Source of the DNA: Holophagales bacterium UBA5704
GTDB lineage: Bacteria; Acidobacteriota; Thermoanaerobaculia; Multivoradales; UBA5704
Length of the DNA stretch: 64,000 nt
Direction of reading: 5' to 3'
Assembly: GCA_002420005.1 (NCBI GenBank)
Contig: DIHE01000138.1
Coordinates: 9,492-73,491, forward strand
In this document: piece by piece, positions 43,961 through 53,541 of the stretch
How the letters are laid out: every line of letters starts with the position of its first letter
Position numbering within the stretch: position 1 is the first letter of the stretch
Notes under the pieces: model-generated
What the model saw: the letters and a program-made list of their open reading frames with translations, nothing else
The model's database searches: none
Told to the model about the DNA's origin: nothing
Program-made: the position numbers and the translations under genes

Positions 43961-46900
43961 GCGAGGTCCTGCGCTTCGAGGTGCGCTACCACGCGCGGCA
44001 ACCGGCGTTTCTCGCCGCGGTGGCGCTCTTCGTCCTGTTTGGATTCGCGCTGGCATCCGGCCGGTTCGGGGCCGACAACGTGGCGGTCAACGGACCCTAT
44101 CTGATTCTGCAGGCGTTCGCCCTGCAGTCGCTCGCCGCGCTCTTCGCCGCGGGGGTGTTCGCCGCGCAGGCGGTGCTGCGCGACGACGATCACCGGATGC
44201 GGGAGATCATCCATGCGACGCCCGTGGGCTCGTTTCCCTATCTGATCGGCCGCTGGGGAGGAGCGTTTCTGGCGACCCTCGCGCTGTTGGCCTGCGCCAG
44301 CCTGGGCACGGCCGTCGGGGCGCTCATGCCCTGGGTGCCGGCGGAGCGTCTCGTGGCCTGGGATGTGCGCCCGTTTCTGGCGGCGTTCGGGACGATCACG
44401 ATTCCCAACGTTCTGTTCGTCTCCGTGGTGCTGTTCGCCGTGGCGGTCCTGACCCGCAGCGCGATCGCAACCCATGCTGCGGCGGTGTCCCTCTACGCAC
44501 TGTATTTCGTCGGCGCCGCACTGACCGATTCGCCGCTTCTGGCCGGAGCACGGCCCGGCGGCGGGGGAGGAGCGCTCGCGGCGCTTCTCGATCCTTTCGG
44601 GCTGACCGGTGTCTTCGACGTGACGCGCTACTGGACGGCGGCGGAGAAAAACGCGCGGCTCCTCCCCCTGGAGGGTGTGCTGCTGCTCAACCGCGGGCTC
44701 TGGGTCGCCGCGGCCCTGGGGATTCTGGCGCTCGTCCATCGCCGGTTCAGCTTCCGGATGCGCAACGAGCCGGCGGCGAAGACCGACCGGCAGGGCGAGG
44801 AGGCGCCCGCCTCCGGGCCCGCGGCCCGCCCCTGGTCGGCGTTGCCGAAGCTCCATCCCGTGCCGGCGTCCGGGCTTGCGGCGTACCGGTCCTGCGTGCA
44901 GGTCGAGCTGCGATCCCTCGGGACGAAGAGCACATGGTTCCTGCTGCTCGTCTGGATCGCCTGGGCGTTCTCCGAGATCTACGGAGGCCTGGCCGGCGAC
45001 TACCGGTCGGTCTCTAACCCTGCGACGAGCCTCCTTCTGGCCGCGCTCCAGACGCCCGCGTCGATCGCCGGCTCCTTGCTCCTCCTCTACTTCGCCGCCG
45101 AGCTGTTCTGGCGCGAGCAGCGGGTCCGCATGGCGCCGCTCGTCGACAGCACGCCGGTCTCCGGAGCCGTGCTCCTGGCCGCCAAGGGGACCGCGCTGGC
45201 GGCCCTTCTCGGCGCGGTGCTGCTCACGGGAGCCGCGGCCGGCCTGGCGATTCAGCTCGGCCGCGGGTTTTTCCAGATCGAGCCGGGCCTCTACCTCGCC
45301 TTCTTCTATTTCACGGGCGCGCCGCTGCTGCTCTACGCCGCGGCGGCGCTGTTCCTCCATGCGCTGTCGCCGGGCAAGTACGCGGGGATGATCCTCTCGG
45401 CAGCCTTTCTCATCCTGTCCCGCCGGGCCGCGGCGTTCGGGCTGGAGCACGATCTGTGGCGTTTTGCCGGCACGCCGCCGGTTCGCTACTCGGCCCTGAA
45501 CGGCTTCGCCCAGGATGCGACGCCTTTTCACGCTTTCCTGCTGCATTGGGCGGTGGTGGCGCTCCTCCTGGCCGTGTCGGCCGCCGGGCTCTGGCGGCGG
45601 GTGGGGGCACCGCTGCGCGACCGTCTGCCACTTCTGCTGCGGCCGGGCCGCACGGCCGGCGGGCTCGCCGTTCTGTCTCTGGTGACCGGCGGCTGGATCT
45701 TTTACAACACCAACGTCGCGACCGCCTACGTCACGGCGAGCGATCTCAACGACTGGAAATCGGACTACGAGAAAACCTATCGATCCATCGAGGCGCTGCC
45801 GCGCCCGCGGGTCCTCGCGGTCGAGGGCAACGTCGATCTCTTTCCGGCCACGGGGCGCTATCGTGTGGCGGGCCGCTATGCGCTGGCCAATGCATCGCCG
45901 CAACCGATCACAACCGTGTACGTCGCCACACGGCGCGAGGCCGGGCGTGTGGCCCTGTCCATGCCGGGGGGGCGGCTGGTGGCACAGGATGAGCGATTCG
46001 GCATGACCCGCTTCGACCTCCAGCCGCCGCTCGCTCCCGGCGCGCGCACCGAGCTGCGCTTCGATCTCACGTTTTCCCCCCGGGGGTTCGTCGCGCGGCA
46101 GCAGGAGGACTCGGTGATCGCGAACGGAACGTTCCTGCTCAGCACGCGCGGGTTTCCGACGCTCGGTTATCGCGGCAGCTATGAGCTTTCCGATCCGCGC
46201 GAGCGGCGCAAGCGAGGCCTGCCCGGCGGGAGCGCCGCCGCTCTGGAGGGAGCCGATGCGCACGGGGCCGTCGACTCCACGCTCGACGAGTGGGTGGAGA
46301 CGGCGTTGACCGTCTCCACCTCCGCCGATCAGATCGCCCTCGCCCCGGGAAACCTCGAACGCACGTGGGAGCGCGGCGGGCGCCGCTGGTTCCGTTATCG
46401 CACCGGCGCGCCGATCCTCAACCGTTTTGCGATCTCCTCCGGCCGGTATGCGGTGGCGCGGCGGCAACAGGGTCACGTCGCCCTGGAGCTGTACCACCAC
46501 CCGGCGCATGCCGCGAACGTGGCCCACATGCTGGACGGCGCGGCGGCGGCGGTCGATCTGATGGAACGCCGATTCGGGCGGTATCCGCACCGCCAGTTGC
46601 GGATCGTCGAGATCCCCTCCTATTGGCCGATGGCCGGCTTCGCCCTCCCGGAAGCGATTTATCTCCGCGAGGACCGCGGCTTTCTGACCGACACCCGGGA
46701 CCCGGGCCGGCCGGATCTCGTGGCGCGCCGCGTCGCCCACGAGGTGGCGCATCAATGGTTCGGCCATCGCGTCCACGTCGTGGATCAGGAAGGGGCGGCG
46801 GTGATCGTCGAGTCGCTGACCAAGTACGCGGAGCTGCTGGTGGTGGAGCGCCTGCGGGGGAGAGAGCACGTCCGGCAGCTGTTGGAGATCGAGCTGGACC

Positions 46901-47475
46901 GGTACCTCGCCGGCCGCGCCGCGGACAGCTACCCCGAGGTGGCGCTCTACCAGGCCGACCGGCAGGCGTACCTCTATTACAACAAGGCCGCCATCGTGCT
47001 CTTCGGGCTCCGCGACCTCCTCGGGGAAGCGGCGGTGGACCACGCGATCCGTGGGTTGATGCAGGAGCCGCGGCCGACCAGCCTCGCCCTCGTCCGGCAC
47101 CTGCTGGCGGTGGCGAAGCCCGAGCAACGCCCCCTCGTCGCCTCCTGGCTGCGCGAGGTGGTGCTCTATGACCTGCGCGTCGCCGCCACCACCGCCCACC
47201 GCCGCACCGATGGCCGTTTCGACGTGACGCTGCGCATCGCCGCCGGCCGGAGCCGCGTGGACGCCCGCGGCACCGAGCAGCCTCTCCCCTTGAACGAGCC
47301 GATCGAGATCGCCCTGACCGCGGAGGGGAAGGTGCTGGATTCCCGCAAGCACGTTCTCCGGCAGGGGATGAACGTGATCCGGGTGACTCTCGAGACGCGG
47401 CCGTCGGAGGTGACGGTCGATCCTTGGATCACCCGGATCGATCGGAATCCGGTGGACAACGGGCAGGGGTTTTGA
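43954..47475 (+). CDS. ABC-2 type permease fused to an M1-family metallopeptidase
   Basis: 1173 residues; ATG overlaps the ATPase stop. Residues 1-280 and about 310-620 hold two sets of ABC-2 permease-type membrane helices, six or so each. Residues about 650-1173 are extracytoplasmic: a beta-rich domain, then an M1-like aminopeptidase with the zinc site HEVAHQWFGH (H929, E930, H933) and ESLTKYAELLVVE carrying the third ligand. The glutamate is 19 residues after the second histidine, as in other permease-linked members. The fusion suggests a pump that exports or handles peptides and trims them outside; the substrate is unknown. Confidence 0.9.
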   Translation: MLSEVLRFEVRYHARQPAFLAAVALFVLFGFALASGRFGADNVAVNGPYLILQAFALQSLAALFAAGVFAAQAVLRDDDHRMREIIHATPVGSFPYLIGRWGGAFLATLALLACASLGTAVGALMPWVPAERLVAWDVRPFLAAFGTITIPNVLFVSVVLFAVAVLTRSAIATHAAAVSLYALYFVGAALTDSPLLAGARPGGGGGALAALLDPFGLTGVFDVTRYWTAAEKNARLLPLEGVLLLNRGLWVAAALGILALVHRRFSFRMRNEPAAKTDRQGEEAPASGPAARPWSALPKLHPVPASGLAAYRSCVQVELRSLGTKSTWFLLLVWIAWAFSEIYGGLAGDYRSVSNPATSLLLAALQTPASIAGSLLLLYFAAELFWREQRVRMAPLVDSTPVSGAVLLAAKGTALAALLGAVLLTGAAAGLAIQLGRGFFQIEPGLYLAFFYFTGAPLLLYAAAALFLHALSPGKYAGMILSAAFLILSRRAAAFGLEHDLWRFAGTPPVRYSALNGFAQDATPFHAFLLHWAVVALLLAVSAAGLWRRVGAPLRDRLPLLLRPGRTAGGLAVLSLVTGGWIFYNTNVATAYVTASDLNDWKSDYEKTYRSIEALPRPRVLAVEGNVDLFPATGRYRVAGRYALANASPQPITTVYVATRREAGRVALSMPGGRLVAQDERFGMTRFDLQPPLAPGARTELRFDLTFSPRGFVARQQEDSVIANGTFLLSTRGFPTLGYRGSYELSDPRERRKRGLPGGSAAALEGADAHGAVDSTLDEWVETALTVSTSADQIALAPGNLERTWERGGRRWFRYRTGAPILNRFAISSGRYAVARRQQGHVALELYHHPAHAANVAHMLDGAAAAVDLMERRFGRYPHRQLRIVEIPSYWPMAGFALPEAIYLREDRGFLTDTRDPGRPDLVARRVAHEVAHQWFGHRVHVVDQEGAAVIVESLTKYAELLVVERLRGREHVRQLLEIELDRYLAGRAADSYPEVALYQADRQAYLYYNKAAIVLFGLRDLLGEAAVDHAIRGLMQEPRPTSLALVRHLLAVAKPEQRPLVASWLREVVLYDLRVAATTAHRRTDGRFDVTLRIAAGRSRVDARGTEQPLPLNEPIEIALTAEGKVLDSRKHVLRQGMNVIRVTLETRPSEVTVDPWITRIDRNPVDNGQGF

Positions 47476-47504
47476 ACACCGGCGCCCCTCAGAGTGTCGC
47501 CTCG

Positions 47505-47709
47505 CGCCCCCTGGGAGCGCTGGCGTCTCGCCGGCATTCAAGTAGAATGGGCCGAAGGCCCGCCCGCTGGTGCTGCGGTCCCCCTGCACCCTCGGTAGGA
47601 ACGACTGCACCCGCGGGTGCAGTGGCTGCACCCTCGGTAGGAACGCCTGCACCCACGGGTGCAGTGGCTGCACCCCCGGTAGGAACGACTGCACCCACGG
47701 GTGCAGTGG
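47505..47709. repeat. 58-bp conserved leader plus 21-bp-phased palindrome array (copy A)
   Basis: The leader (47505-47562) differs at only 3 of 58 positions from 62830-62887 and ends in the hairpin GGGCCGAAGGCCC. After 22 bases come six units of 21 bp (47584-47709). Units 2, 4 and 6 contain the palindrome CTGCACCC(G/A)CGGGTGCAG; units 1, 3 and 5 hold only its left arm plus TCGGTAGGAAC-like sequence. No ribosome site or start codon suggests translation, although all frames happen to be open. The element fills the gap between the peptidase-fusion stop and the convergent VWA gene. Confidence 0.85.
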
Positions 47710-47752
47710 CGGGCCCCGCGATAGTCGGCTCCTCGGGGAACCGGCCTTTTTT

Positions 47753-49090
47753 TCAGTCCGCACAGAGCGCCAAGACAAAACACTCCTCGTGCAGCTGGGC
47801 GAGCACGACCTGATAGCAGATCCCGCTGACGAGAACCTTGTACTTGCCGCTCTTCGCGCCGCGCGTCCGGATCACGATCTCTCGCGAAACGCAGTTCTCG
47901 GCGCCGGGCCGGCACGGGCCGAGGTCGCCGAAGCAGACCGGACCCACGGGGTGGATCGAGACGGACGGAGTTCCGTCGGGCAACAGAGGAACGGGCGAGC
48001 CGTCGGCGAGCGTGATGTTGAAATATGCCACGTGGACGTTCGCGAACGAGACGTTCGAGTAACAATTGCAGATCGTGACGATGGCCGTCTCGACGTCGTC
48101 GGTCTCGAAACAGTCGCAGTCGCTTTCGCCCCAGGCGATGGAGATGCAGGGCTCGATCTTCGGCAGGTCGAGCGCCTTGCACTCGGCGCCGCAGGCGTTG
48201 CAGATCGCGTTGCGGAGAAGAACCTTGTATTGCTCGATATCGACCGGGCCGAAGTAGACGTTCCCTCCGGTCGGGTTGCACATGTCGAGGTAGTTCTGCA
48301 TCTCCTGCGTGATCGGGGTTGCCGGACCGATGTGATGTGCGAACAGAACGACACCCTGCGCCGAAGCTGCGGCCTGCGCATTCGCGGCCGCGGCAGCGTC
48401 GAACGCGGAGTAGCCGTCGAGCTTCGTATCACTGATGTAGAAGATCGCCTTGCAGGCGTTTCGGCGCCAGTCAAAGAAATTGCACAGGTCGGCAATGGCG
48501 TCCGCGCCCTCCTCGCCGGGGTAGGTGGTGTCTCCGGGCGGCTGCGGCTCATCCTGCTTGAAGGGACCTGCACTCAACGGTGCCAGGTACTGTTGGTGGG
48601 ATTGCTTGAAAGGGGTTCCGGCGAGGATCGCCGTGATGTCGCCGAGATAACCTGCAGGATCGGCTCCGGCCTTCGTCGAATCGACCACCAGCCAGGCCGT
48701 GCGCAAGTCGGAAGGGCATTCCCTTGCTGCGATGGCCAGTGCCTCGGCGGCTGCACTCGATACGGCGGTTGCCGCACCGCCCATCGAGCCGCTCGAGTCC
48801 AGGAGGATGACCAGGTCGACGACTTTGGCCGCCGGTCCCCCTGCGGACCTGCTGCAAGGGCAGTCGCCATGTGTGTCGTCGCAAGGTTCCAGCAGGTTGT
48901 GTTTTCTTGCCCGCTGGTCCCGCAGGTACCGGTCGACCGATTGCTCGAGCGATGCACAGGACGGGCGCCGCCGTCTCGCCAGCTCGTGAATGTCCCGGAC
49001 ATTCTCGACTTTGGCCGGCAAGGGGCGTTCGAGAGGAGGAGCAGGGTTTTGTTCGGTGGCACTCTCATCGGCGGCAGGCGTTTTTTCCAT
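47753..49090 (-). CDS. Cysteine-rich von Willebrand factor A domain protein
   Basis: 445 residues; ATG follows AAAGGAGA. There is no signal peptide or membrane segment. The VWA domain starts near residue 90 (VVDLVILLDSSGSMGG, with the MIDAS DSSGS at 98-102) and includes FYISDTKLDG. The C-terminal third is unusually rich in cysteine (AICNACGAECK, ESDCDCFETDD, ICNCYSN), which could bind metal, then a beta-sandwich-like end. It diverges from the peptidase cluster at 49.4 kb. The 290 bases between them hold no other gene and must carry both promoters. Its role is unknown; a docking or adaptor function is a guess. Confidence 0.75.
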   Translation of the reverse strand: MEKTPAADESATEQNPAPPLERPLPAKVENVRDIHELARRRRPSCASLEQSVDRYLRDQRARKHNLLEPCDDTHGDCPCSRSAGGPAAKVVDLVILLDSSGSMGGAATAVSSAAAEALAIAARECPSDLRTAWLVVDSTKAGADPAGYLGDITAILAGTPFKQSHQQYLAPLSAGPFKQDEPQPPGDTTYPGEEGADAIADLCNFFDWRRNACKAIFYISDTKLDGYSAFDAAAAANAQAAASAQGVVLFAHHIGPATPITQEMQNYLDMCNPTGGNVYFGPVDIEQYKVLLRNAICNACGAECKALDLPKIEPCISIAWGESDCDCFETDDVETAIVTICNCYSNVSFANVHVAYFNITLADGSPVPLLPDGTPSVSIHPVGPVCFGDLGPCRPGAENCVSREIVIRTRGAKSGKYKVLVSGICYQVVLAQLHEECFVLALCAD

Positions 49091-49382
49091 GATCGTTCTC
49101 CTTTGAGGGACAGGCCGGATCGGCCGCGAGTTGGCGGCTCGGTCCTGACCCCCCTAGATCGCGGAAGGCCCCCGCCGGTGTAGTCCTCTCCCCCACAAAG
49201 TTTCCATTGGCACCCATCGCCATATGGCGCAGCACGCATGCGATTCCCCTGTAACGACCCGGCCACGGGGCTCGCCAGTGTTGGTGTACCGCCGCACTAC
49301 ACCTGCACACCGGATCTTGGATCTAGCAGGGGTGAACGATCGATGACGGCTTCGCCGACGGCGAAGTGGGAAGGGGATGTCC

Positions 49383-50834
49383 ATGCCCGAGAAGGCGAAG
49401 CTCTGGTTCAATGGTGTCGATGGCCGGCGGGGGAGCTATCTGTTGCCCCCTCTGCCGCCGGGGCATCTCGCCGATCTCGCGTGTGGTGCCACGGTGGACC
49501 GGGCGCGGGTCCGCGAGCTGCAGGCGTGGGTCGCGCGGGGGGAGGGCAAGGCGCGGCGGGGGCTCAAGGAAGGGCTCGATCCGGCGCGGCTCGACGAGGC
49601 CGGCTGGGGGGTGATCCTTTCCTGCACGGCGGACGCCGAGCCCCTGCGCGAGGCTCTCGCCCCGCTGCTGGACCTGCGGCGGGCGCAGGCCGGGCTCCGG
49701 CGGGAGCGCTTTTACCGCGAATTCACGGGCGAGGACGGCTACCGCGAGGGGGAGAGCAAGGTCGCGTTTCTCGCCCGCCATGGCGCCGGTCCCGGGCCGG
49801 CCGATCCGGAGAAGGTGCCGTATTACCTTCTTCTGGTCGGCGATCCGGAGGCGATTCCGTTTTCCTTTCAATATCAGCTCGACGTCCAGTACGCCGTCGG
49901 CCGGTTGTGCTTCGACACGCTGGAAGACTACCGGTGCTATGCCGAGAGCGTGGTGACGGCGGAGACGGAGGGCACGCAGAGGCGTCGCCGGGCCTGCTTC
50001 TTCGCTCCCGCCAACGCGGGCGATCCGGTGACCGGGTCGACCAGCGTGCATCTGGCGCAGCCGGTCGCGGCGGGGGTGCGGGGCAGCCAGCCCGGCTGGA
50101 GCGTCGAGACCGTGCTCGGGGAGGAGGCGACCCGCGGCCGGCTCGGCGGTGTGCTCGACGAGGCTCCGGCGTTCCTCTTCGCCGCCTGTCATGGCCTGGG
50201 GTTCGCCGCCGACGATCCGCTCCAGAGGGAGCGCCAGGGAGCCCTGGTCTGCCAGGACTGGCCCGGCCCGGCGGCGGGGGGCATCGACCGTACGCAGTAC
50301 TTTGCCGCGGAGGACGTGGGCGAGGACGCGCGCGTGCACGGCCTCATCGCGTTTTGCTACGCCTGCTTCGGCGCCGGCACGCCGCGTTGGGACGATTTCC
50401 TGCGCAAGAGCCAGGGGCCACCGCGCGCCCTCTCCTCCGGCGCCTTTCTGGGCCGCCTGCCGCAACGGCTGCTCAGCCACCCGCGGGGCGGCGCGCTGGC
50501 GGTCGTCGGCCACGTGGAGCGGGCGTGGGGATTCTCTCTGGTGTGGCCGGATGCGGGGCCTCAGATCACCGCGTTCGAGAGCACCGTCCGCCGGCTGCTC
50601 GACGGCAAACCGGTGGGCTGGGCGATGGAAATCTTCAATCAGCGCTATGCCGAGCTGGCCTCCGACCTGGCGGCGGAGGTGGAATCCCTGAGCTTCGGCA
50701 AGACGCTCGACGAGACGGTGCTCGCCGATCTGTGGACCGCCAGCCACGACGCCCGCAATTACGCCATCGTCGGCGATCCCGCCGTACGGGTCGCCGCCGT
50801 GCCGTCATCCAAGGAGGTGCACTGTGAAAACTGA
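49383..50834 (+). CDS. Caspase-like (clan CD, C25/CHAT-type) cysteine peptidase
   Basis: 483 residues from ATG 49383, chosen because AAGGGG is 6 bases upstream; another ATG lies two codons earlier. No signal peptide. A caspase-fold core is suggested by PYYLLLVGDPEAIPFSFQYQ, then FLFAACHGLGFA (H270) and the strand VHGLIAFCYACFGAGTP, where C328 is the likely nucleophile (C325 is the alternative). The RNYAIVGDPAVR ending is typical of C25-like proteins. It starts a run of four same-strand genes with overlaps, including a membrane CHAT protein, so it may activate or be activated within that set. Substrate unknown. Confidence 0.75.
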   Translation: MPEKAKLWFNGVDGRRGSYLLPPLPPGHLADLACGATVDRARVRELQAWVARGEGKARRGLKEGLDPARLDEAGWGVILSCTADAEPLREALAPLLDLRRAQAGLRRERFYREFTGEDGYREGESKVAFLARHGAGPGPADPEKVPYYLLLVGDPEAIPFSFQYQLDVQYAVGRLCFDTLEDYRCYAESVVTAETEGTQRRRRACFFAPANAGDPVTGSTSVHLAQPVAAGVRGSQPGWSVETVLGEEATRGRLGGVLDEAPAFLFAACHGLGFAADDPLQRERQGALVCQDWPGPAAGGIDRTQYFAAEDVGEDARVHGLIAFCYACFGAGTPRWDDFLRKSQGPPRALSSGAFLGRLPQRLLSHPRGGALAVVGHVERAWGFSLVWPDAGPQITAFESTVRRLLDGKPVGWAMEIFNQRYAELASDLAAEVESLSFGKTLDETVLADLWTASHDARNYAIVGDPAVRVAAVPSSKEVHCEN

Positions 50835-51780
50835 TCGTTTCTTGGCAGCTCCCGCCCGGATCGTCGCGGCTGTGCTGGCCGGGCTTCTTCTGGCGACGGG
50901 ACTGTCCGCCGCCGGCGGCCAGTTCCGCATCAACCTCGGCCCGTTGGCCGTCACCATCGAGTCGCCGGGCAAGAAGTTGGCGGCGGCCCTCGCCCGGGAG
51001 GTGGCAGAGGCGGAGAAGAGGTTCGCCGCGAAGCGGGAGGCGCTCCCGGTCGTCCGGGTGACCGGCCAAGAGCCGGCCTATCCCCGGACGGAGGTTCTCG
51101 GTCTGATCGAGGACACGCGCACCGATCTCGTCCAGGCCGTCGAGCGGGTCGGAGAGCCGGGATTGGGCGGCCTCAGCGCCTGGGCGGAGGAGGAGATCGG
51201 GAGGATCGAGCAGGAGGCGGTGGCGGTGCCCGTTCAGGCCGCCTTCGAGCCTCCCGGGCGCTCCACTCCGTATGCGGTCACCCGGGTGGCGGATCTCTCC
51301 GGGCGCACGGGGCCGGTGCTGGCGGCGCTCGCCGCCGCCGCTCCCGCGCCGCAGGAGACGCTGGCCACGGGGACCGCCGACCGGCTGCTGAACCGGGTGG
51401 GCGAGGTGGTCGGCCGCATTCTCTTCCTTGCCGAGCGGGAGGACCTTGAAGTGGAGGTCTGGGTCGGCAGCACGCCCTCCTCCCGGGCCGAGTTCAGCTT
51501 CTGGCCCCAGGGCAAGATCAAGGGAAGCACGCCGAAGCAGCTGATCATCCGGACCAACGGCAAGAAGAACAACGTCCTGCGCGGCCTCTATGCCTATCGG
51601 GCCGCCTGGGAGAAGGGTGCGGTGACCGAGATCGTTCAGTTTCCTCCGCCCACCGGAGCCGCGGCGAGCCAGAAGCCCACCGAGCGGCTGGACCTGGTCA
51701 ACGGCAGCGAATTTTTCTGTTGCCATTTCACCGAGCAGTTCTGCGAACATGTTTCCGACGAACAAGAGTGCCGCCCCTGA
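50824..51780 (+). CDS. Exported protein of unknown function in the CHAT cluster
   Basis: 318 residues from GTG 50824, preceded by AAGGAGG and overlapping the peptidase stop by 11 bases. A signal peptide (FLAAPARIVAAVLAGLLLATGLSA) precedes a helical, charged middle and a beta-rich end (VEVWVGSTPSSRAEFSFWPQ, LRGLYAYRAAW). The C-terminus has clustered cysteines (FFCCHFTEQFCEH, DEQECRP). No family recognised. The 3' end overlaps the start of the membrane CHAT gene by 32 bases. It could be a partner or substrate of the neighbouring peptidases, which is inference from position only. Confidence 0.68.
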   Translation: MKTDRFLAAPARIVAAVLAGLLLATGLSAAGGQFRINLGPLAVTIESPGKKLAAALAREVAEAEKRFAAKREALPVVRVTGQEPAYPRTEVLGLIEDTRTDLVQAVERVGEPGLGGLSAWAEEEIGRIEQEAVAVPVQAAFEPPGRSTPYAVTRVADLSGRTGPVLAALAAAAPAPQETLATGTADRLLNRVGEVVGRILFLAEREDLEVEVWVGSTPSSRAEFSFWPQGKIKGSTPKQLIIRTNGKKNNVLRGLYAYRAAWEKGAVTEIVQFPPPTGAAASQKPTERLDLVNGSEFFCCHFTEQFCEHVSDEQECRP

Positions 51781-53494
51781 GCCGGTGTGCCGTTTGCGCC
51801 GTGGCTGGACCTTTCCGCTCGGTGCGGGTCTGGGCTGGACCCTGGGGCAGGTCGTCGGGACGTTGCTCGACGGCGAGCTGCAGGCCCTGCGGATCTTCCT
51901 GATCCCGGTCTCGGCGCTCGCCGGCGGCTTGACCGCCTTCGGGGTCTGGGTTCACTTCGCCGGGCTCTCCGACATGGCGCGGGATGCGATCCGCCGCACG
52001 CGCCTGCGCTTTGCCGTCGCCGCTCTGGTGGTTGGCATGGTCCTGCTGATCGGCCTGTACCTGCGGTTCGTGGAGCGGGTCCCGCTCGCCGGCCGGGCGG
52101 GGAGCGTTGCGTTTCTCGTCGGGGCGACGCGGTCGGGGCTCTGCGAGTGCGCCGCGGACAACGCCGGGTGCATTCGGGAGATGGGGCTCGATCCGTCCAG
52201 GATCCGGCCGTGCTGGTCGGATCGCTGGCTCGTCGAGATGGCGCTGGTGCTCGCCTATCTGTGGACGCTGGGCAGCCTCGGGTCGGTCGCCGGCCTCCTG
52301 ATGATCGCGGCCCGCCGGCCGGCGCCTCCTTCCCTGGCTCCGCAAGGGTTGTTGGCCCGCCTGCCGGAGGCGCCGCCGGGGTATCTCGACTTCGACGTCT
52401 GGATCGATCAGAAATCCGAGGGGGTCTACCGGGCCAAAGCGTGGAGCGGAGGGGCGGGCTTCGAGGCCACGGAGCTGTTCTCATTGCCGGCCGTCCTCGC
52501 CGAGGGAGGGCTTTGTCTGAGTGGCGGCGGAGCCCTGCGCGGAGGTTCCCGCGGGGCCGGGTCGGCGGACGGCACCGGCGCGCAGCAGGCGGGGGAGGAG
52601 CTGTTCCGCACCGTGTTTCAGGGCGAGCTGCTGAAGGCTTTCCAGGGTTGCCTCGCCCGGGCGCACGGTGGCCCCGGTGTGCGCCTGCGCCTGCGCCTCA
52701 ACGACGTCCCGCATCTGGCGGGGCTGCCTTGGGAATACCTGTATGACGCCGAAGGCCGCGGTTTTCTGGCCCTTTCCGGCCGCACGCCGGTGGTGCGTTA
52801 CCTGGAGCTGAGCCAGGGGCTCTCCACGCTGCGCGTCGAGCCGCCGCTGCGGGTGCTGGCGGTGATCTCGACTCCGAGAGGGTACCGCGCGCTCGCCGAG
52901 GCGGACGAGGAGTGGCGGCGGCTCGGGGAGGCGTTGGCGCCGCTCTGTGCCGCCGGCCGGATCGAGGTGGAGCGGCTGGCGCGCGCGACTCCTGCGGCGC
53001 TGGAGGCGCGGCTGCGCACGGGCGAGCCGGTGCACGTCCTCCATTTCGTCGGCCATGGCGGTTTCAGCGAGCTGCGCGACGAGGGCGTGCTGGTGTTCGA
53101 AGACGAGGAGGGCAACGGCCTGCCGCTGGGAGGGCCGAGCCTCGCCTATCTCCTCCAGGACCATCCGTCGCTGCGCCTGGCCCTGCTCAACGCCTGCCAT
53201 GGCGCCCGCACGTCGAGCGAGAACACGTTCGCCGGCACGGCGCAGGTGCTCGTCCAGCGCGGCGTGCCGGCGGTGATCGCCATGCAGGCGGAGGTGATGG
53301 ACGAGACCGCCTGCCGTTTCGCCGAAAAGTTCTACCGCTCGCTCGCCGCCGGCCTGCCGGTCGACGCCTGCGTCGGCGAGGTGCGCCGCGCGCTCGCCGC
53401 CGAAGGCAATCCGGAGTGGGGCACGCCGGTGCTCTATCTGCGGGCGACCGACGGCTGTCTGTTCGCCGTGGAAAACGCCGAGGCCTGGGACTAA
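51749..53494 (+). CDS. Membrane-anchored CHAT domain protein
   Basis: 581 residues. The N-terminal 200 residues have about four membrane helices (WTLGQVVGTLL region, ALRIFLIPVSALAGGLTAFG, FAVAALVVGMVLLIGLYL, VEMALVLAYLWTLG) with a short cysteine-bearing external loop (GLCECAADNAGC). The cytoplasmic part has a beta-rich segment and a CHAT (caspase HetF-associated TPR) domain: NDVPHLAGLPWEYLYD, HVLHFVGHGGF (H436) and RLALLNACHGAR (C483). Both catalytic residues are present, so it is probably an active protease. The ATG lies inside the previous gene. Membrane tethering of a CHAT protease suggests signal-controlled cleavage. Confidence 0.85.
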   Translation: MFPTNKSAAPEPVCRLRRGWTFPLGAGLGWTLGQVVGTLLDGELQALRIFLIPVSALAGGLTAFGVWVHFAGLSDMARDAIRRTRLRFAVAALVVGMVLLIGLYLRFVERVPLAGRAGSVAFLVGATRSGLCECAADNAGCIREMGLDPSRIRPCWSDRWLVEMALVLAYLWTLGSLGSVAGLLMIAARRPAPPSLAPQGLLARLPEAPPGYLDFDVWIDQKSEGVYRAKAWSGGAGFEATELFSLPAVLAEGGLCLSGGGALRGGSRGAGSADGTGAQQAGEELFRTVFQGELLKAFQGCLARAHGGPGVRLRLRLNDVPHLAGLPWEYLYDAEGRGFLALSGRTPVVRYLELSQGLSTLRVEPPLRVLAVISTPRGYRALAEADEEWRRLGEALAPLCAAGRIEVERLARATPAALEARLRTGEPVHVLHFVGHGGFSELRDEGVLVFEDEEGNGLPLGGPSLAYLLQDHPSLRLALLNACHGARTSSENTFAGTAQVLVQRGVPAVIAMQAEVMDETACRFAEKFYRSLAAGLPVDACVGEVRRALAAEGNPEWGTPVLYLRATDGCLFAVENAEAWD

Positions 53495-53541
53495 ACCTTT
53501 CTCTCGGCTGGAGATCTATCCAGGTCATAAGGAGGGACATC

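Noticed and set aside
47570..47730. Heptad-repeat peptide encoded by the palindrome array
   Set aside because: Seven-residue periodicity follows automatically from a 21-bp repeat; every frame is open, and none has a start signal.
43930..47778. Very long open frame opposite the permease-peptidase gene
   Set aside because: It is the GC-rich antisense of a gene with clear motifs; its translation is low-complexity, rich in R, G and Q, and it has no ribosome site.
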